In this document: piece after piece, positions 8,995-18,172 of the stretch
How the letters are laid out: each line of letters starts with the position of its first letter
Position numbering within the stretch: the stretch's first letter is position 1
Assembly (NCBI RefSeq): GCF_900100945.1
Contig: NZ_FNCG01000028.1
Coordinates: forward strand, 1-52,557
DNA: 52,557 nucleotides
Direction of reading: 5' to 3'
Origin: Mucilaginibacter gossypii
GTDB lineage: Bacteria > Bacteroidota > Bacteroidia > Sphingobacteriales > Sphingobacteriaceae
Notes under the pieces: model-generated
What the model was told of the DNA's origin: nothing
What the model saw: only the letters and a program-made list of their open reading frames with translations
Database searches by the model: none
Translations under genes and position numbers: made by a program

Positions 8995-9417
8995 CTATTT
9001 GCAGCGCGTTGTTTCCGCGTGTTTAAATGATTCGTTGAGTAATTGCCTGAGTACAGTATTATCTACATCGGTCAGTTTAACAATATGCGTACAGCAGCCA
9101 CTTTGCTTGTGCTTACCTAATTTTTGCAGCAATTGTTCCTTGCTCTCAAAGCCTGGAAGATAGAGTGTTAAAGAATTTTTACGGGGCGAGAAGGCTATAA
9201 GCGGGGCATCACCCTCACGGCCGCTTTCATATTTGTAATGATAACTGCCAAAGCCTACAATGGCCGGCCCCCACATTTTTGCTTTGTGACCGCTTGCTTC
9301 TTCCATTAGCGCGGTCAGCTTAAAGCTGTCGGCCCGTTTGGCTTCATCGGCAATGGTATTGATGAAATCGCTTACGCTTGCTGCGGTTTCCGTGGTTTTA
9401 TTGGTGTTTTTGGCCAT
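8995..9417 (-). CDS. DUF1801 family protein
   Basis: A 140-aa protein with the DUF1801 core: a central AKMWGPAIVGFGSYHYKY segment, then IAFSPRKNSLTLYLPG and a C-terminal helix. The function of the family is unknown. There is no signal peptide. It converges with the TPR kinase gene (6 bases apart) and is separated from the LytTR regulator stop by about 40 bases on the same strand, so independent transcription is possible. Confidence 0.85.
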   Translation of the reverse strand: MAKNTNKTTETAASVSDFINTIADEAKRADSFKLTALMEEASGHKAKMWGPAIVGFGSYHYKYESGREGDAPLIAFSPRKNSLTLYLPGFESKEQLLQKLGKHKQSGCCTHIVKLTDVDNTVLRQLLNESFKHAETTRCK

Positions 9418-9458
9418 GGCTTAAGCAGGATAAAGGTTAAAAACGATATATAAATATA

Positions 9459-10199
9459 TCACGAAAATTTTATTTTATCCCACAGTTTATTAGCAACAAC
9501 CTGTCGGATCACCTGCTCGCGGTAATTGCGGCTTATAGGGATGCGGTGCTGACCGATAAAAATATCATTTCCCTCAATACCATCAATTTTACCGGTTGAT
9601 ACGATGTATGATTTATGTACGCGGATAAAGAGTTTGTTATCTAAATTTTGTTCAAGGCTTTTGAGGTTAAGCAGCGTGATATATTTGCCTTTGGCGGTAA
9701 ATATGGTAACGTAGTTTTGCATCCCCTCAACGTACAGGATCTCATCAAAGTAAATCTTTTCGTATTTATTACCACATTTGATAAAGAAGTAACCTTCATC
9801 AGCTTCCGTTTTTGGTGCGCCGGGCTGGGCCCAATTGTTAAGCAGGCGGTGATAATCTTTAGCCTTATTGGCCGATTTAAAAAAGCGGTCGAACGTGATG
9901 GGTTTCAGCAGGTAATCGAGCACATTGAGCTGGAAGCCTTCAAGCGCATAGCTGGGGTAGGCTGTAGTGATGATCACCATCGGCGGTTTCTGCATGATCT
10001 TTAAAAAATCAATACCGTTCATTTTCGGCATCTGGATATCCAGGAATATTAGGTCGATAGCCTGGTGGTCAAGTAGCTTGATCAGTTCGAGCGGGTTTTC
10101 GCAGGTGCCGGTTAAATTCAAAAAATCAACCTCGCGTACATAGCTGGCTAATCCTTCGCGGGCTAAGGGCTCATCATCTATTATTACACAGTTCATCAT
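9459..10199 (-). CDS. LytTR-family response regulator
   Basis: A 246-aa protein. The receiver domain (1-120) has the phospho-acceptor Asp54 in LIFLDIQMPKMNG and the acidic pocket in IIDDEP. The LytTR DNA-binding domain (about 140-240) contains VEGMQNYVTIFT and FIRVHKSYIV. It overlaps the end of the kinase gene by 4 bases (ATGA), which implies translational coupling. It probably controls targets near the pair, such as the divergent outer-membrane receptor gene. Confidence 0.95.
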   Translation of the reverse strand: MMNCVIIDDEPLAREGLASYVREVDFLNLTGTCENPLELIKLLDHQAIDLIFLDIQMPKMNGIDFLKIMQKPPMVIITTAYPSYALEGFQLNVLDYLLKPITFDRFFKSANKAKDYHRLLNNWAQPGAPKTEADEGYFFIKCGNKYEKIYFDEILYVEGMQNYVTIFTAKGKYITLLNLKSLEQNLDNKLFIRVHKSYIVSTGKIDGIEGNDIFIGQHRIPISRNYREQVIRQVVANKLWDKIKFS

Positions 10200-11341
10200 A
10201 GTGAGGCCATTTGAAAGGTTGCGGATGATTGTTCCAGTTCGGTTAAAGTTAATTGCAGGTGTACCTCAAAGCGGTCTCCGGTATTTTGGATCTCCAGCTT
10301 ATGAAGGTCGGGGTAAATCAGGTCAAGCCGGCGCTTTACATTTTTCAGGCCGATACCCCCAAAGTTCACAAGCCCGGTTCCCGGGTCGTTTGATGCGCTG
10401 TTGGCAACATGAAAATCGAGCTGATCGTTTTTCAATCCCAATCTAATCGCAATCCAGTTAGGGTGTTCCGCCTCTTTGGATACATGCTTAAACGCGTTTT
10501 CTACAAAGGTCATTAATATAAAGGGGGCTATGCCTAAATGACCGGGCATCGGCTCATCTGCTTCAAAGGCAACATGCACATTATTGTTTTGCCGAAGCTT
10601 TTCCAGCTCGATAAAGTTTTCGAGATAGCTAAGCTCTTTTCCTAAAGAGATTTGCTGGTCGTTGCACTCGTACAACTGGTACCGCAGTAATTCAGAAAAT
10701 TTGGCCAATGATGCCGATGCCATACCGGGGTTTTTATGGATCAGGAAAAATATGGAGTTGATGCTGTTGAACAAAAAATGCGGGTTAAACTGGTATTTCA
10801 GGAATTTAAGTTCGGTTTCCAGTTTCTCTTTTTCGAGCAGCTGCTGGCGGTGCTGGGTTTGCAGCCAGTTTTTGGTGAGTTTGATACTCATACCCAAAGT
10901 CATACTGGCTACGGTAGAGGGGAAGGAAGTATTATAGAAACTCATAAAATTGCCCGGATCAACGCCAAACATTTTTTTTACTGAGCAGCCTGCAAAAAAA
11001 GCACTTAAATAATAGCCGCCGTTAATAAGCGATGATGTGCCGATGATGGTTAGCGAAAGATAAATTACATATTGGGTAAGCCGCTCTTTTTTCATAAACC
11101 GCGGCATTAAGAGGTAAAGGTTAAAATATACCGCCAGCGCCTGGAAAACTACATAAGCCAGGATCTTGACACTATAAGCCGAAAAAAACATGGATTTGGC
11201 CGCTGCCACAGGGTTAGCCACCGCTATGGTAAACCAAAAATAATGGTACACACACCAAAATGGGATGTGGTACAGCTTGTATTTAAACAGCCAGTTTTGG
11301 TTTAATGTATCAACGGATAAACTGTTCATGTTAAATATCAT
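10196..11341 (-). CDS. LytS/YehU-type sensor histidine kinase
   Basis: A 381-aa membrane kinase with about four transmembrane helices (residues 25-160), then the His_kinase domain with FNPHFLFNSINSIFFL (His188) and a HATPase region with VENAFKHV. A second ATG five codons inside (MNSLSV) is an alternative start. It is the first gene of a two-gene unit with the LytTR regulator. The signal is unknown. Confidence 0.95.
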   Translation of the reverse strand: MIFNMNSLSVDTLNQNWLFKYKLYHIPFWCVYHYFWFTIAVANPVAAAKSMFFSAYSVKILAYVVFQALAVYFNLYLLMPRFMKKERLTQYVIYLSLTIIGTSSLINGGYYLSAFFAGCSVKKMFGVDPGNFMSFYNTSFPSTVASMTLGMSIKLTKNWLQTQHRQQLLEKEKLETELKFLKYQFNPHFLFNSINSIFFLIHKNPGMASASLAKFSELLRYQLYECNDQQISLGKELSYLENFIELEKLRQNNNVHVAFEADEPMPGHLGIAPFILMTFVENAFKHVSKEAEHPNWIAIRLGLKNDQLDFHVANSASNDPGTGLVNFGGIGLKNVKRRLDLIYPDLHKLEIQNTGDRFEVHLQLTLTELEQSSATFQMASL

Positions 11342-11354
11342 AATAATAAAAAAC

Positions 11355-11432
11355 AGGTGTCATGGGTAGATCCTCGAAGCATGACGAGCAGGGCCTCTGC
11401 GCATGTCCATCGACAGGTTCAGGATGACACCT
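11355..11432. repeat. Intergenic inverted repeat with AGGTGTCAT / ATGACACCT ends
   Basis: Nine-base perfect arms (11355-11363 and 11424-11432) enclose a sequence with GATCCTCGAAGCATGACG. It resembles the GTCATCCTGA-type extragenic repeats familiar from Sphingobacteriaceae; that comparison is from memory. It opens the 660-base gap between the kinase and the receptor gene. Confidence 0.5.
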
Positions 11433-11460
11433 CTCAATACCCAATATATTTTCCCCGTCC

Positions 11461-11490
11461 CCTCAGGGTCTCTCGCAGAGGACCCTGAGG
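11461..11490. repeat. CAGGGTC palindrome, copy 2
   Basis: CCTCAGGGTC and GACCCTGAGG are complementary arms around TCTCGCAGAG. The orientation is opposite to copy 1. A half copy follows at 11538-11556, joined to a TTTAAGTTTACCCA block. Confidence 0.85.
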
Positions 11491-11606
11491 GCCGCCGCCC
11501 TACCCGAATTGAAAAAAGCGAACCTGCGTGGCGTAGGCATCAGGGTCCTCTGCGAGTTTAAGTTTACCCACAAATTGCTTGTCGTTTAACCAGCAAATCG
11601 TCGTGT

Positions 11607-11625
11607 TTTGCCCCTCTGGGGCAAA
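11607..11625. repeat. Short perfect hairpin TTTGCCCC-TCT-GGGGCAAA
   Basis: Eight-base perfect arms with a 3-base loop, located between the half palindrome and repeat module B. It is probably part of the composite repeat and not a terminator, because no transcript is expected to end here. Confidence 0.6.
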
Positions 11626-11636
11626 GGGTATTCTAT

Positions 11637-11739
11637 AACTTTACGAGCTACAAACCTTTTGCACCTCTGGTGCATCTGTCCTTCAATTAATACATGTTTA
11701 TTAAATTCTAAAATCTCCCAGAGGGGGAACAGGTTTGTA
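11637..11739. repeat. Composite intergenic repeat, module copy B
   Basis: Matches 367-473 over its whole length (ACTTTACGAGCTA to AACAGGTTTGTA). The ending CCCAGAGGGGGAACAGG is the better preserved form. The rest of the gap to 12003 shows no gene; the last 60 bases may carry the receptor promoter. Confidence 0.8.
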
Positions 11740-12003
11740 GAAATTTTCAATATCCTACCTAAAGATACAGCAATTGCACTGATTTATATTTCGTTATTAT
11801 ATCAACCTGCACAAATAATTGACCAAATGCAGGCTTTAACTTATAAGCCGTAAAAAAGGCAGTATAGTTTTGGTTTTAAACCGATTAACCCGCTTCTGCG
11901 TATCTCATCAATTATCTCATGTCACTCATCATTCATGTTTTTTAAAGTTTAAAGCACTGTTTTTATTTGCCGGCATAACCTCCAGAAAGGTTACACACGC
12001 CAT

Positions 12004-14469
12004 ATGAAAACTTTATGCATCAGCCTGTTACTTATTTGCCTGGCACAAATAGTAAATGCCCAGGTGTCGGGCAGGGTTACCACAGCCGGCAGCCAGCCCT
12101 TGCCATATGTCACTGTATCGCTTGTCAGAACTGCAGATTCATCTTCAGTTAAAAGTATGCTTACCAATGAACAGGGAGGCTATAATATTGCGGATGCCCC
12201 TTCCGGTAATTACCGGTTGCGGTTAAGCAGTATCGGCTATCAAACCTGGTTTTCATCGCCTTTTGAAATCAGCGGGAACAAGGATGCAAAATATCTTGCT
12301 GTTATTGTGATGAAGGAGGACACCCGGCAATTGGGCGAGGTGGTAGTGCGGGCAAATAAGCCATTGTACCAGCAGCGCAGCGATGGCTTAGTGGTAAATG
12401 TTGAGAGCAGTGTGCTTACCAAAGGCAGTACGGCCCTGCAGGTGCTGGAACGATTGCCGGGGGTAACTATCGATCACCGGGATAATGGTATTGCCCTGAA
12501 CGGTAAAAGCGGGGCTACAGTAATGATCAACGGCAAACTGGTGCGTATGCCGCTTGCCCAGGTCATGAATTTGCTTAATGGTACCAGTGCCGATAATATT
12601 GAAAAAATAGAGCTGCTGAGCACCCCGCCCGCCGGATACGATGCTGAAGGCAGTGCCGGCATCATCAATATTGTAATGAAGAAAAGCAAAAAGCAGGGAA
12701 CAAACGGCTCCTATTCCTTAACTGGCGGTTACGGCATGGGCGAAAAAGGCACTGCCGGCATCAACCTCAGTCATAATACTAAAAATATCAATCTGTACGG
12801 CTCCTACACGTTTCAGCACGACCGGACCTATACCGATCTTTTTATTACCGGAAGTCAGTACATGCCTTTTATCGGAGGTAATGCCGAGGTAGAATTTTAC
12901 ACAAAAACCAAAAGGATCAGCAATAATCACAATGCCACCCTGGGTACTGATATTAAGCTGGATCCTAAAACTACCATAAGCGGTAACCTGAGCTATAACA
13001 ACAGCCATTCGCCCACTTATACATACAGTAACGCGGGGTATAAGATCCTGCCCGATTCACTGCTCAGGTATATTGGGCATATTAACGGGAACGCGCACTG
13101 GGATAACCTCACCAGCTCGCTCAATATTGAACATGTGCTGAAGGAAGGGGAGAAGATAAGCATGGAAGCCGATTATATCCATTATGGAAATAACAGTCCA
13201 AGCGAAGTTAATACGTCCTTTGTAAACAAATATGGCGAGCAGGTGTACGCCAACAACAGTGTAAGCGCGCAAAGGCAACGCGGATTTGCCAATACGGCCA
13301 TCAACGTAGGCGTGTTTAAAGCCGATTATGCCAACCAGCTATCACCCTTACTAAAACTGGAAACAGGTATTAAAGGAGCGCATACCGGCAGTTCAAGCTC
13401 ATCGGGTATCGAAAGTTTTAATAATGGGGCCTGGGAGCGTAATATGCAGACCGCTGCGAACATATACATGAAGGAAGATATTGGCGCGGCGTATCTGTCC
13501 CTTAATTGGCAGCTTGGTAAAAGCATAAGCCTTAATACAGGAGTACGTTATGAATATTCCTATACCAATATGGATAACCCACAAACCGGCAGCAACATTG
13601 TAGACCGTAAACTGGGAAAGCTGTTCCCCACAGTGCTGTTCACCAAAAAGTTGGGTGACCGATCCGAACTGCAGCTGTCTTACACCAAAAGGATCAGCCG
13701 TCCATCATATGACGACCTGGCCTCATACTTTGCATACAGCGACCCTACGGCGGTTTACACCGGCAATCCTTTTCTTAAACCAACCATCACCAATAATATA
13801 AAACTGGGCTATAACTATGGCGACTATAGCTTTTCCCTGCTTTACAGCCGGGATGATAATGCCATAGCCCGCTATCAGCTCAGCGAAAGCCCAGCGCACG
13901 ATATTTTGTTCATTTCGCCACAAAATCTGCCGTATCAAAACTACTTTACCTTGCAGGCCAATGCGCCGTTTAAAGTAAGTAACTGGTGGGAGATGACCTA
14001 TAGCTTTGTTGGCGGCCTAAGGCAGTTTAAGGAGGATTATACTTTACATCCGTTAACCAAATCGTACTTCGGATATTCCTTTAATTTTAACCAGTTGTTT
14101 AAGCTGCCCGGCAGCTTTTCGGCAGAGGTATCGGGGCAGTACAATTCCCTGTCGTATAATGGCACAACGAGGGTTGATGGTTTTGGGCTGATCAATGCCG
14201 GGATCAAAAAAGAGCTGAAAAATAACGGTGGCAGCCTGCAGTTATCAGTGGCCGATGTGTTCAGTGCTACGCAGATCCATGTGCGGTACGGCACACTTAC
14301 ACGGGAGGCTTTTGACATAAAGAGCAATGTACTTGTCAATACCGAAACCAGACGTTTCCCGGTAATTAAACTTACTTATTCAAAGTCGTTTGGTAGTACA
14401 AGACCGGCCGGCCGGGGGAAACCGGAAAGCGGTTCAAAAGAGGAGAGTGAAAGGATGAGGAGTAACTAA
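12004..14469 (+). CDS. Outer-membrane beta-barrel receptor (TonB-dependent receptor-like)
   Basis: An 821-aa protein with a signal peptide (MKTLCISLLLICLAQIVNAQ), a carboxypeptidase-regulatory-like domain (about 21-100: VSGRVTTAGSQPLPYVTVSL), a plug-like region with LPGVTIDHRDNGIALNGKSG and STPPAGYDAEGSAGIINIVM, and a long C-terminal barrel of the OMP_b-brl_3 type. It is shorter than SusC proteins and has no SusD partner. The cargo is unknown. The LytTR pair diverges upstream, and such pairs often sit next to this receptor type in Bacteroidota. Confidence 0.88.
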   Translation: MKTLCISLLLICLAQIVNAQVSGRVTTAGSQPLPYVTVSLVRTADSSSVKSMLTNEQGGYNIADAPSGNYRLRLSSIGYQTWFSSPFEISGNKDAKYLAVIVMKEDTRQLGEVVVRANKPLYQQRSDGLVVNVESSVLTKGSTALQVLERLPGVTIDHRDNGIALNGKSGATVMINGKLVRMPLAQVMNLLNGTSADNIEKIELLSTPPAGYDAEGSAGIINIVMKKSKKQGTNGSYSLTGGYGMGEKGTAGINLSHNTKNINLYGSYTFQHDRTYTDLFITGSQYMPFIGGNAEVEFYTKTKRISNNHNATLGTDIKLDPKTTISGNLSYNNSHSPTYTYSNAGYKILPDSLLRYIGHINGNAHWDNLTSSLNIEHVLKEGEKISMEADYIHYGNNSPSEVNTSFVNKYGEQVYANNSVSAQRQRGFANTAINVGVFKADYANQLSPLLKLETGIKGAHTGSSSSSGIESFNNGAWERNMQTAANIYMKEDIGAAYLSLNWQLGKSISLNTGVRYEYSYTNMDNPQTGSNIVDRKLGKLFPTVLFTKKLGDRSELQLSYTKRISRPSYDDLASYFAYSDPTAVYTGNPFLKPTITNNIKLGYNYGDYSFSLLYSRDDNAIARYQLSESPAHDILFISPQNLPYQNYFTLQANAPFKVSNWWEMTYSFVGGLRQFKEDYTLHPLTKSYFGYSFNFNQLFKLPGSFSAEVSGQYNSLSYNGTTRVDGFGLINAGIKKELKNNGGSLQLSVADVFSATQIHVRYGTLTREAFDIKSNVLVNTETRRFPVIKLTYSKSFGSTRPAGRGKPESGSKEESERMRSN

Positions 14470-14529
14470 GTCATCTGTTTCATTCCCTGGCATTTCTCGC
14501 CACCGGCTTTAACCAAAATCCGCGCTGGC

Positions 14530-15426
14530 CTATCGCTTATGTGTTTTCCTGTACTTTGACGGCGACATGCCAATCAGTTTGGTAAACAGCCTTGAAAAAT
14601 AATAAGGGTCGTCAAAGCCCAGCTCTGAGCAAATTTCCTTAATGCTCCTGTCGGTAAAGTACAGGTACTGGCAGGAGGTTTGAATCTTGAGCAGGTTAAA
14701 ATAGTTAATAGGTGATGAGCCTGTTTTTTGTTTAAACAGCCGCAAATAATGTGATGCTGAAATTCCCTGTTGTTTCGCCAAATGCATCACTTCAAACTTT
14801 TGACTAATGTGTTTTTTCATATAAGCGATAGAGTTGCTCACAAAATCGTTATCATAATCAACCGGGTTGGTTTGCTTATAATACACCATCGAGGAGATAA
14901 AATTGAGCAGGTTGATGTTAACAATCTCCATTTCTTTTTCATGATAGCTGTGTTCAAGCACGGCGTAGACCTGTTCGTACAGCTTAATCCGGCTGTTGTC
15001 GTAGGGAACGGATTGTACCGCAGGCTGCCCGTTTTCGAGCGAGCGCTCATAGATCAGGTGCGAATTTAGCCCGCTGAAGTGTACCCAGTAAATGCTCCAG
15101 GGATTGATTTCCGAGCTTTTATAACGGTGTGCCACATTACGGGGGATAATGAAAAAAGTATTGGGTTTAAGGGTGTGGCCCTGGCCCCCCAAATAAACAT
15201 AGCCTTCTCCATCAACACAATAAAGAAAAATATATTCGTTACTGCCTGTACGGCGTTCACGGTCATGAAAGGCCGCCTTGGGATAATAGCCGATAGCGGT
15301 AAGGTAAAAGCCTTTGATCAAAGCATTGCTGGTGATGGCTTTTTTTATGTTTGGTGGCAATACGATCATTTTTTGACCGATAAAACCTTCTTTGATCCGT
15401 TTTTTTGGTTCGGCTATCGCATTCAT
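14530..15426 (-). CDS. AraC-family regulator of the alpha-galactoside operon
   Basis: A 298-aa protein with an N-terminal AraC-type cupin sensor (about 30-150: FLYCVDGEGYVYLGGQ, then NTFFIIPRNVAHRYKSSE) and a C-terminal AraC helix-turn-helix pair (about 200-295: SIKEICSELGFDDPYYFSRL). It diverges from the galM operon with 239 bases between starts. By position it is the likely activator of the galactoside genes, sensing a galactoside or galactose; the ligand is inferred, not visible. Confidence 0.88.
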   Translation of the reverse strand: MNAIAEPKKRIKEGFIGQKMIVLPPNIKKAITSNALIKGFYLTAIGYYPKAAFHDRERRTGSNEYIFLYCVDGEGYVYLGGQGHTLKPNTFFIIPRNVAHRYKSSEINPWSIYWVHFSGLNSHLIYERSLENGQPAVQSVPYDNSRIKLYEQVYAVLEHSYHEKEMEIVNINLLNFISSMVYYKQTNPVDYDNDFVSNSIAYMKKHISQKFEVMHLAKQQGISASHYLRLFKQKTGSSPINYFNLLKIQTSCQYLYFTDRSIKEICSELGFDDPYYFSRLFTKLIGMSPSKYRKTHKR

Positions 15427-15560
15427 AACGCTGCTGTATAACTGGCGATTAAAGGTATTTATTTTTTTTATCCCGGCAAGATTTTAATAGCTGTCAGTAA
15501 ATGATAGTATTATCCATCACTTTTTAAAGAATATCCATTTTTTTAACACCTGTTTCATAG

Positions 15561-15568
15561 TAGGTTTA
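15561..15568 (+). promoter_or_regulatory. Possible -7 element for the galM operon
   Basis: TAGGTTTA resembles the TAnnTTTG element and lies in the divergent region between the AraC gene and galM, with a T-rich stretch about 20 bases upstream. The leader of about 90 bases would leave room for an AraC site upstream. Confidence 0.25.
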
Positions 15569-15665
15569 CCAAAACCAATTAGGGCTAAAACAAGTCAGGC
15601 AAATTACCTGGCTGTTTAATGAAGCGGATAACTTATGAACAAACAATTTAAATATCTGAACGTAC

Positions 15666-16700
15666 ATGGCTGTTAACACCACAACCCGTTTATGGGGGCA
15701 GCATAACGGTCATAACGTTTATCTTTTCAAAATTGAAAACGAGAGCGGGGCCTATGTTGAACTTACCAATTACGGCGCGGCCATTGTATCAGTTGTGGTG
15801 CCCGACAGGCTGCAGCACTTTGAAAACGTGGTGGTTGGTTTTCCTGACCTGAACGGGTATTTAACCGATAGCTGCTACATCGGCTCAACCATAGGCCGGT
15901 ACGCCAACCGTATCAGCAGGGTAAAATTTCAGCTCGAAGGCGAAACTTTTCACCTGGATGCCAATGAAGGTAAAAATTCCAACCATGCCGGTAAAAGCGG
16001 TTTTAACTATAGGGTGTTTACTGCCGAAGCTTTTGATAATGGTGTAATGATGACCCTGACCAGCCCTGATGGCGATGGGGGTTATCCCGGTAAGTTAGAG
16101 CTTATGGTTATCTATACCTGGAGCAATGATAATGAGTTGCTGATCAATTATAAAGCTACTACCGACAAAGCTACGATAGCAAATTTTACCAATCACGCTT
16201 ACTTTAATTTATCGGCATTTAAAAGTAAGATCTATAACCACAAGCTTACCCTGCTATCGGATAGTATTGTGGATTTGCACGAAGACTATACGCCGAGCGG
16301 GGCAATTATACCAGCCGGGCAAAAGGCTTTCAATAATAACAAGCTGGGCGATAAATTTAATATAGATGAAAACCATGTTGAAGGCCTTAACCTGTTTTAC
16401 ATTATCAACAGGGGAGCCGGGGAGAACGGCTTAATTTATGCCGCTCTTTTAACCGACGAAGCATCGGGCCGTGCTCTTAGAGTTTATACGGATTATCCCG
16501 GCGTGTTCCTGTACACCGGTGATTATTTAAGCAGCACTACGCCTATACATACTGGCCAGGGGGCGAAACCTTTTGATGCGTTGTGCCTGGAGTGTCAGCA
16601 TTATCCGGATAGCATCAATCATCCTGATTTTCCGCAGGCTGTATTGCGGGCAGGCGATGTATACAATCAAAGTATTTTATACAAGTTTGGCACCATATGA
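15666..16700 (+). CDS. galM: Aldose 1-epimerase (galactose mutarotase)
   Basis: A 344-aa enzyme interconverting alpha and beta anomers of galactose or glucose. Visible motifs are the N-terminal TNYGAAIVSVVVPDR, GSTIGRYANRIS, the histidine motif NHAYFNLS and the C-terminal catalytic glutamate in LCLECQHYPD. No signal peptide is visible, so it should act in the cytoplasm on sugar released by the alpha-galactosidase and imported by the next gene product. It is the first gene of a four-gene unit. Confidence 0.93.
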   Translation: MAVNTTTRLWGQHNGHNVYLFKIENESGAYVELTNYGAAIVSVVVPDRLQHFENVVVGFPDLNGYLTDSCYIGSTIGRYANRISRVKFQLEGETFHLDANEGKNSNHAGKSGFNYRVFTAEAFDNGVMMTLTSPDGDGGYPGKLELMVIYTWSNDNELLINYKATTDKATIANFTNHAYFNLSAFKSKIYNHKLTLLSDSIVDLHEDYTPSGAIIPAGQKAFNNNKLGDKFNIDENHVEGLNLFYIINRGAGENGLIYAALLTDEASGRALRVYTDYPGVFLYTGDYLSSTTPIHTGQGAKPFDALCLECQHYPDSINHPDFPQAVLRAGDVYNQSILYKFGTI

Positions 16701-16802
16701 AGCTAAAAGCAAAAGGCAGAAGGCCCAAAGCCCAAAGCTTGTTTAATAACGGACTTTAATTAAAGTAAATTTATACAGAGAGAAGAAACTAACCAATATC
16801 AA

Positions 16803-18158
16803 ATGACCATCGATTTTAAAAAAGAAGTAAAATTTAACAGCGGCTATATTATAGGGATCTCCTTTATATCGGCACTGGGCGGTTACCTGTTCGGCTTTGA
16901 TTTTGCCGTAATATCGGGTGCGCTGCCGTTCCTCCGCAAGGAGTTTGCGCTTGACCCTGTTTGGGAGGGCTTCCTTACCGGTTCCCTGGCGCTGGGCTGT
17001 ATCGTGGGCTGTATCATAGCCGGCCGCATTGCCGAAAAATACGGCCGTAAACCCGGTCTCATGGTTGCGGCGTTTATTTTCGCGGTATCGTCACTGGGTA
17101 TTGCCTTTTCAACCGGGTTCACTTATTTTATCATTCTGCGTTTTGCAGCGGGCATAGGGGTAGGGATGGCATCAATGCTTTGCCCCATGTACATTGCCGA
17201 AATTTCCCCGGCACAGGTGCGCGGGCGTAATGTAGCTATCAACCAGCTTACCGTGGTATTGGGCATCCTGATCACCAACCTGTGCAACTATTTTTTAGCC
17301 GACAGCGGCGATAATGCCTGGCGCTGGATGTTTGGTTTGGGCACGGTACCTGCCGCGGTATTTTTATTAGGGGTTATAGCCCTGCCCGAAAGCCCCCGGT
17401 GGCTGATCAAGGCCGGTCGGCACGCTGATGCCGAAAAGGTACTTTACAAAATAGGCTCCGAAGAGTTTGTGACTTCAACACAGCAGGCTATTGAAAAATC
17501 GCTTACCGGCGCAAAAAAGCAATCGTACCGCGCCGTATTTGAAAAAAGCGTACGCCCTGCCGTATTGATAGGTATTACGCTGGCTGTGTTTCAACAGTTT
17601 TGTGGCATCAATGTGGTGTTTAACTATACTTCAACCATTTTTGCCTCGGTGGGTTCAAGCTTAAACCAGCAATTGTTTGAAACTGTATCCATTGGTATAG
17701 TTAACCTGGTTTTTACCTTGCTGGCTATGTGGCAGGTTGATAAGCTCGGCCGTAAGCCGTTGATGCTCATTGGTTCATTGGGCTTATCCATATTTTATAT
17801 TGTATTGGCTTACCTGCTGCAAAATCACCTGGCGGCCGGGCTGGTATCCATATTTGTGTTGCTGGCCATCAGCACTTACGCGCTTTCACTTGCACCTATA
17901 ACCTGGGTACTTATTTCAGAGATCTTCCCTAATAAGATCCGTGGCGCTGCATCAACAGTGGCCATTGTATCGTTATGGGCTGCCTATTTTATATTGGTGT
18001 TCACCTTCCCTATACTGGCTAAGGTGCTGGGCACTTACGGGCCATTTTATATGTACGCGGTGATCTGCTTTTTAGGCTTTTTGTTTGTACTTAAAAAAGT
18101 GAAAGAAACCAAAGGCCAAACCCTTGAAGAGTTAGAAGAAAATTTAGTAAGACATTAA
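16803..18158 (+). CDS. Sugar porter (MFS) family transporter
   Basis: A 451-aa protein with about twelve membrane helices and the sugar porter signatures GYLFGFDFAVISGA, RIAEKYGRKPG, PESPRWL, QQFCGINVVFNY, DKLGRKPLM and a C-terminal PETKG-like end (KETKGQTLEELEE). It probably imports galactose or a related monosaccharide by proton symport. It lies 102 bases after galM and 14 bases before the DUF5107 gene. Confidence 0.93.
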   Translation: MTIDFKKEVKFNSGYIIGISFISALGGYLFGFDFAVISGALPFLRKEFALDPVWEGFLTGSLALGCIVGCIIAGRIAEKYGRKPGLMVAAFIFAVSSLGIAFSTGFTYFIILRFAAGIGVGMASMLCPMYIAEISPAQVRGRNVAINQLTVVLGILITNLCNYFLADSGDNAWRWMFGLGTVPAAVFLLGVIALPESPRWLIKAGRHADAEKVLYKIGSEEFVTSTQQAIEKSLTGAKKQSYRAVFEKSVRPAVLIGITLAVFQQFCGINVVFNYTSTIFASVGSSLNQQLFETVSIGIVNLVFTLLAMWQVDKLGRKPLMLIGSLGLSIFYIVLAYLLQNHLAAGLVSIFVLLAISTYALSLAPITWVLISEIFPNKIRGAASTVAIVSLWAAYFILVFTFPILAKVLGTYGPFYMYAVICFLGFLFVLKKVKETKGQTLEELEENLVRH

Positions 18159-18172
18159 TAATCATAAGCCAC

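Noticed and set aside
16700..16741. Low-complexity AAAAGGCAGAAGGC stretch between galM and the sugar porter
   Set aside because: Similar fragments lie at 27597-27640 and 37280-37305, but they are simple-sequence-like and offer no clear unit; no effect on the operon can be argued.
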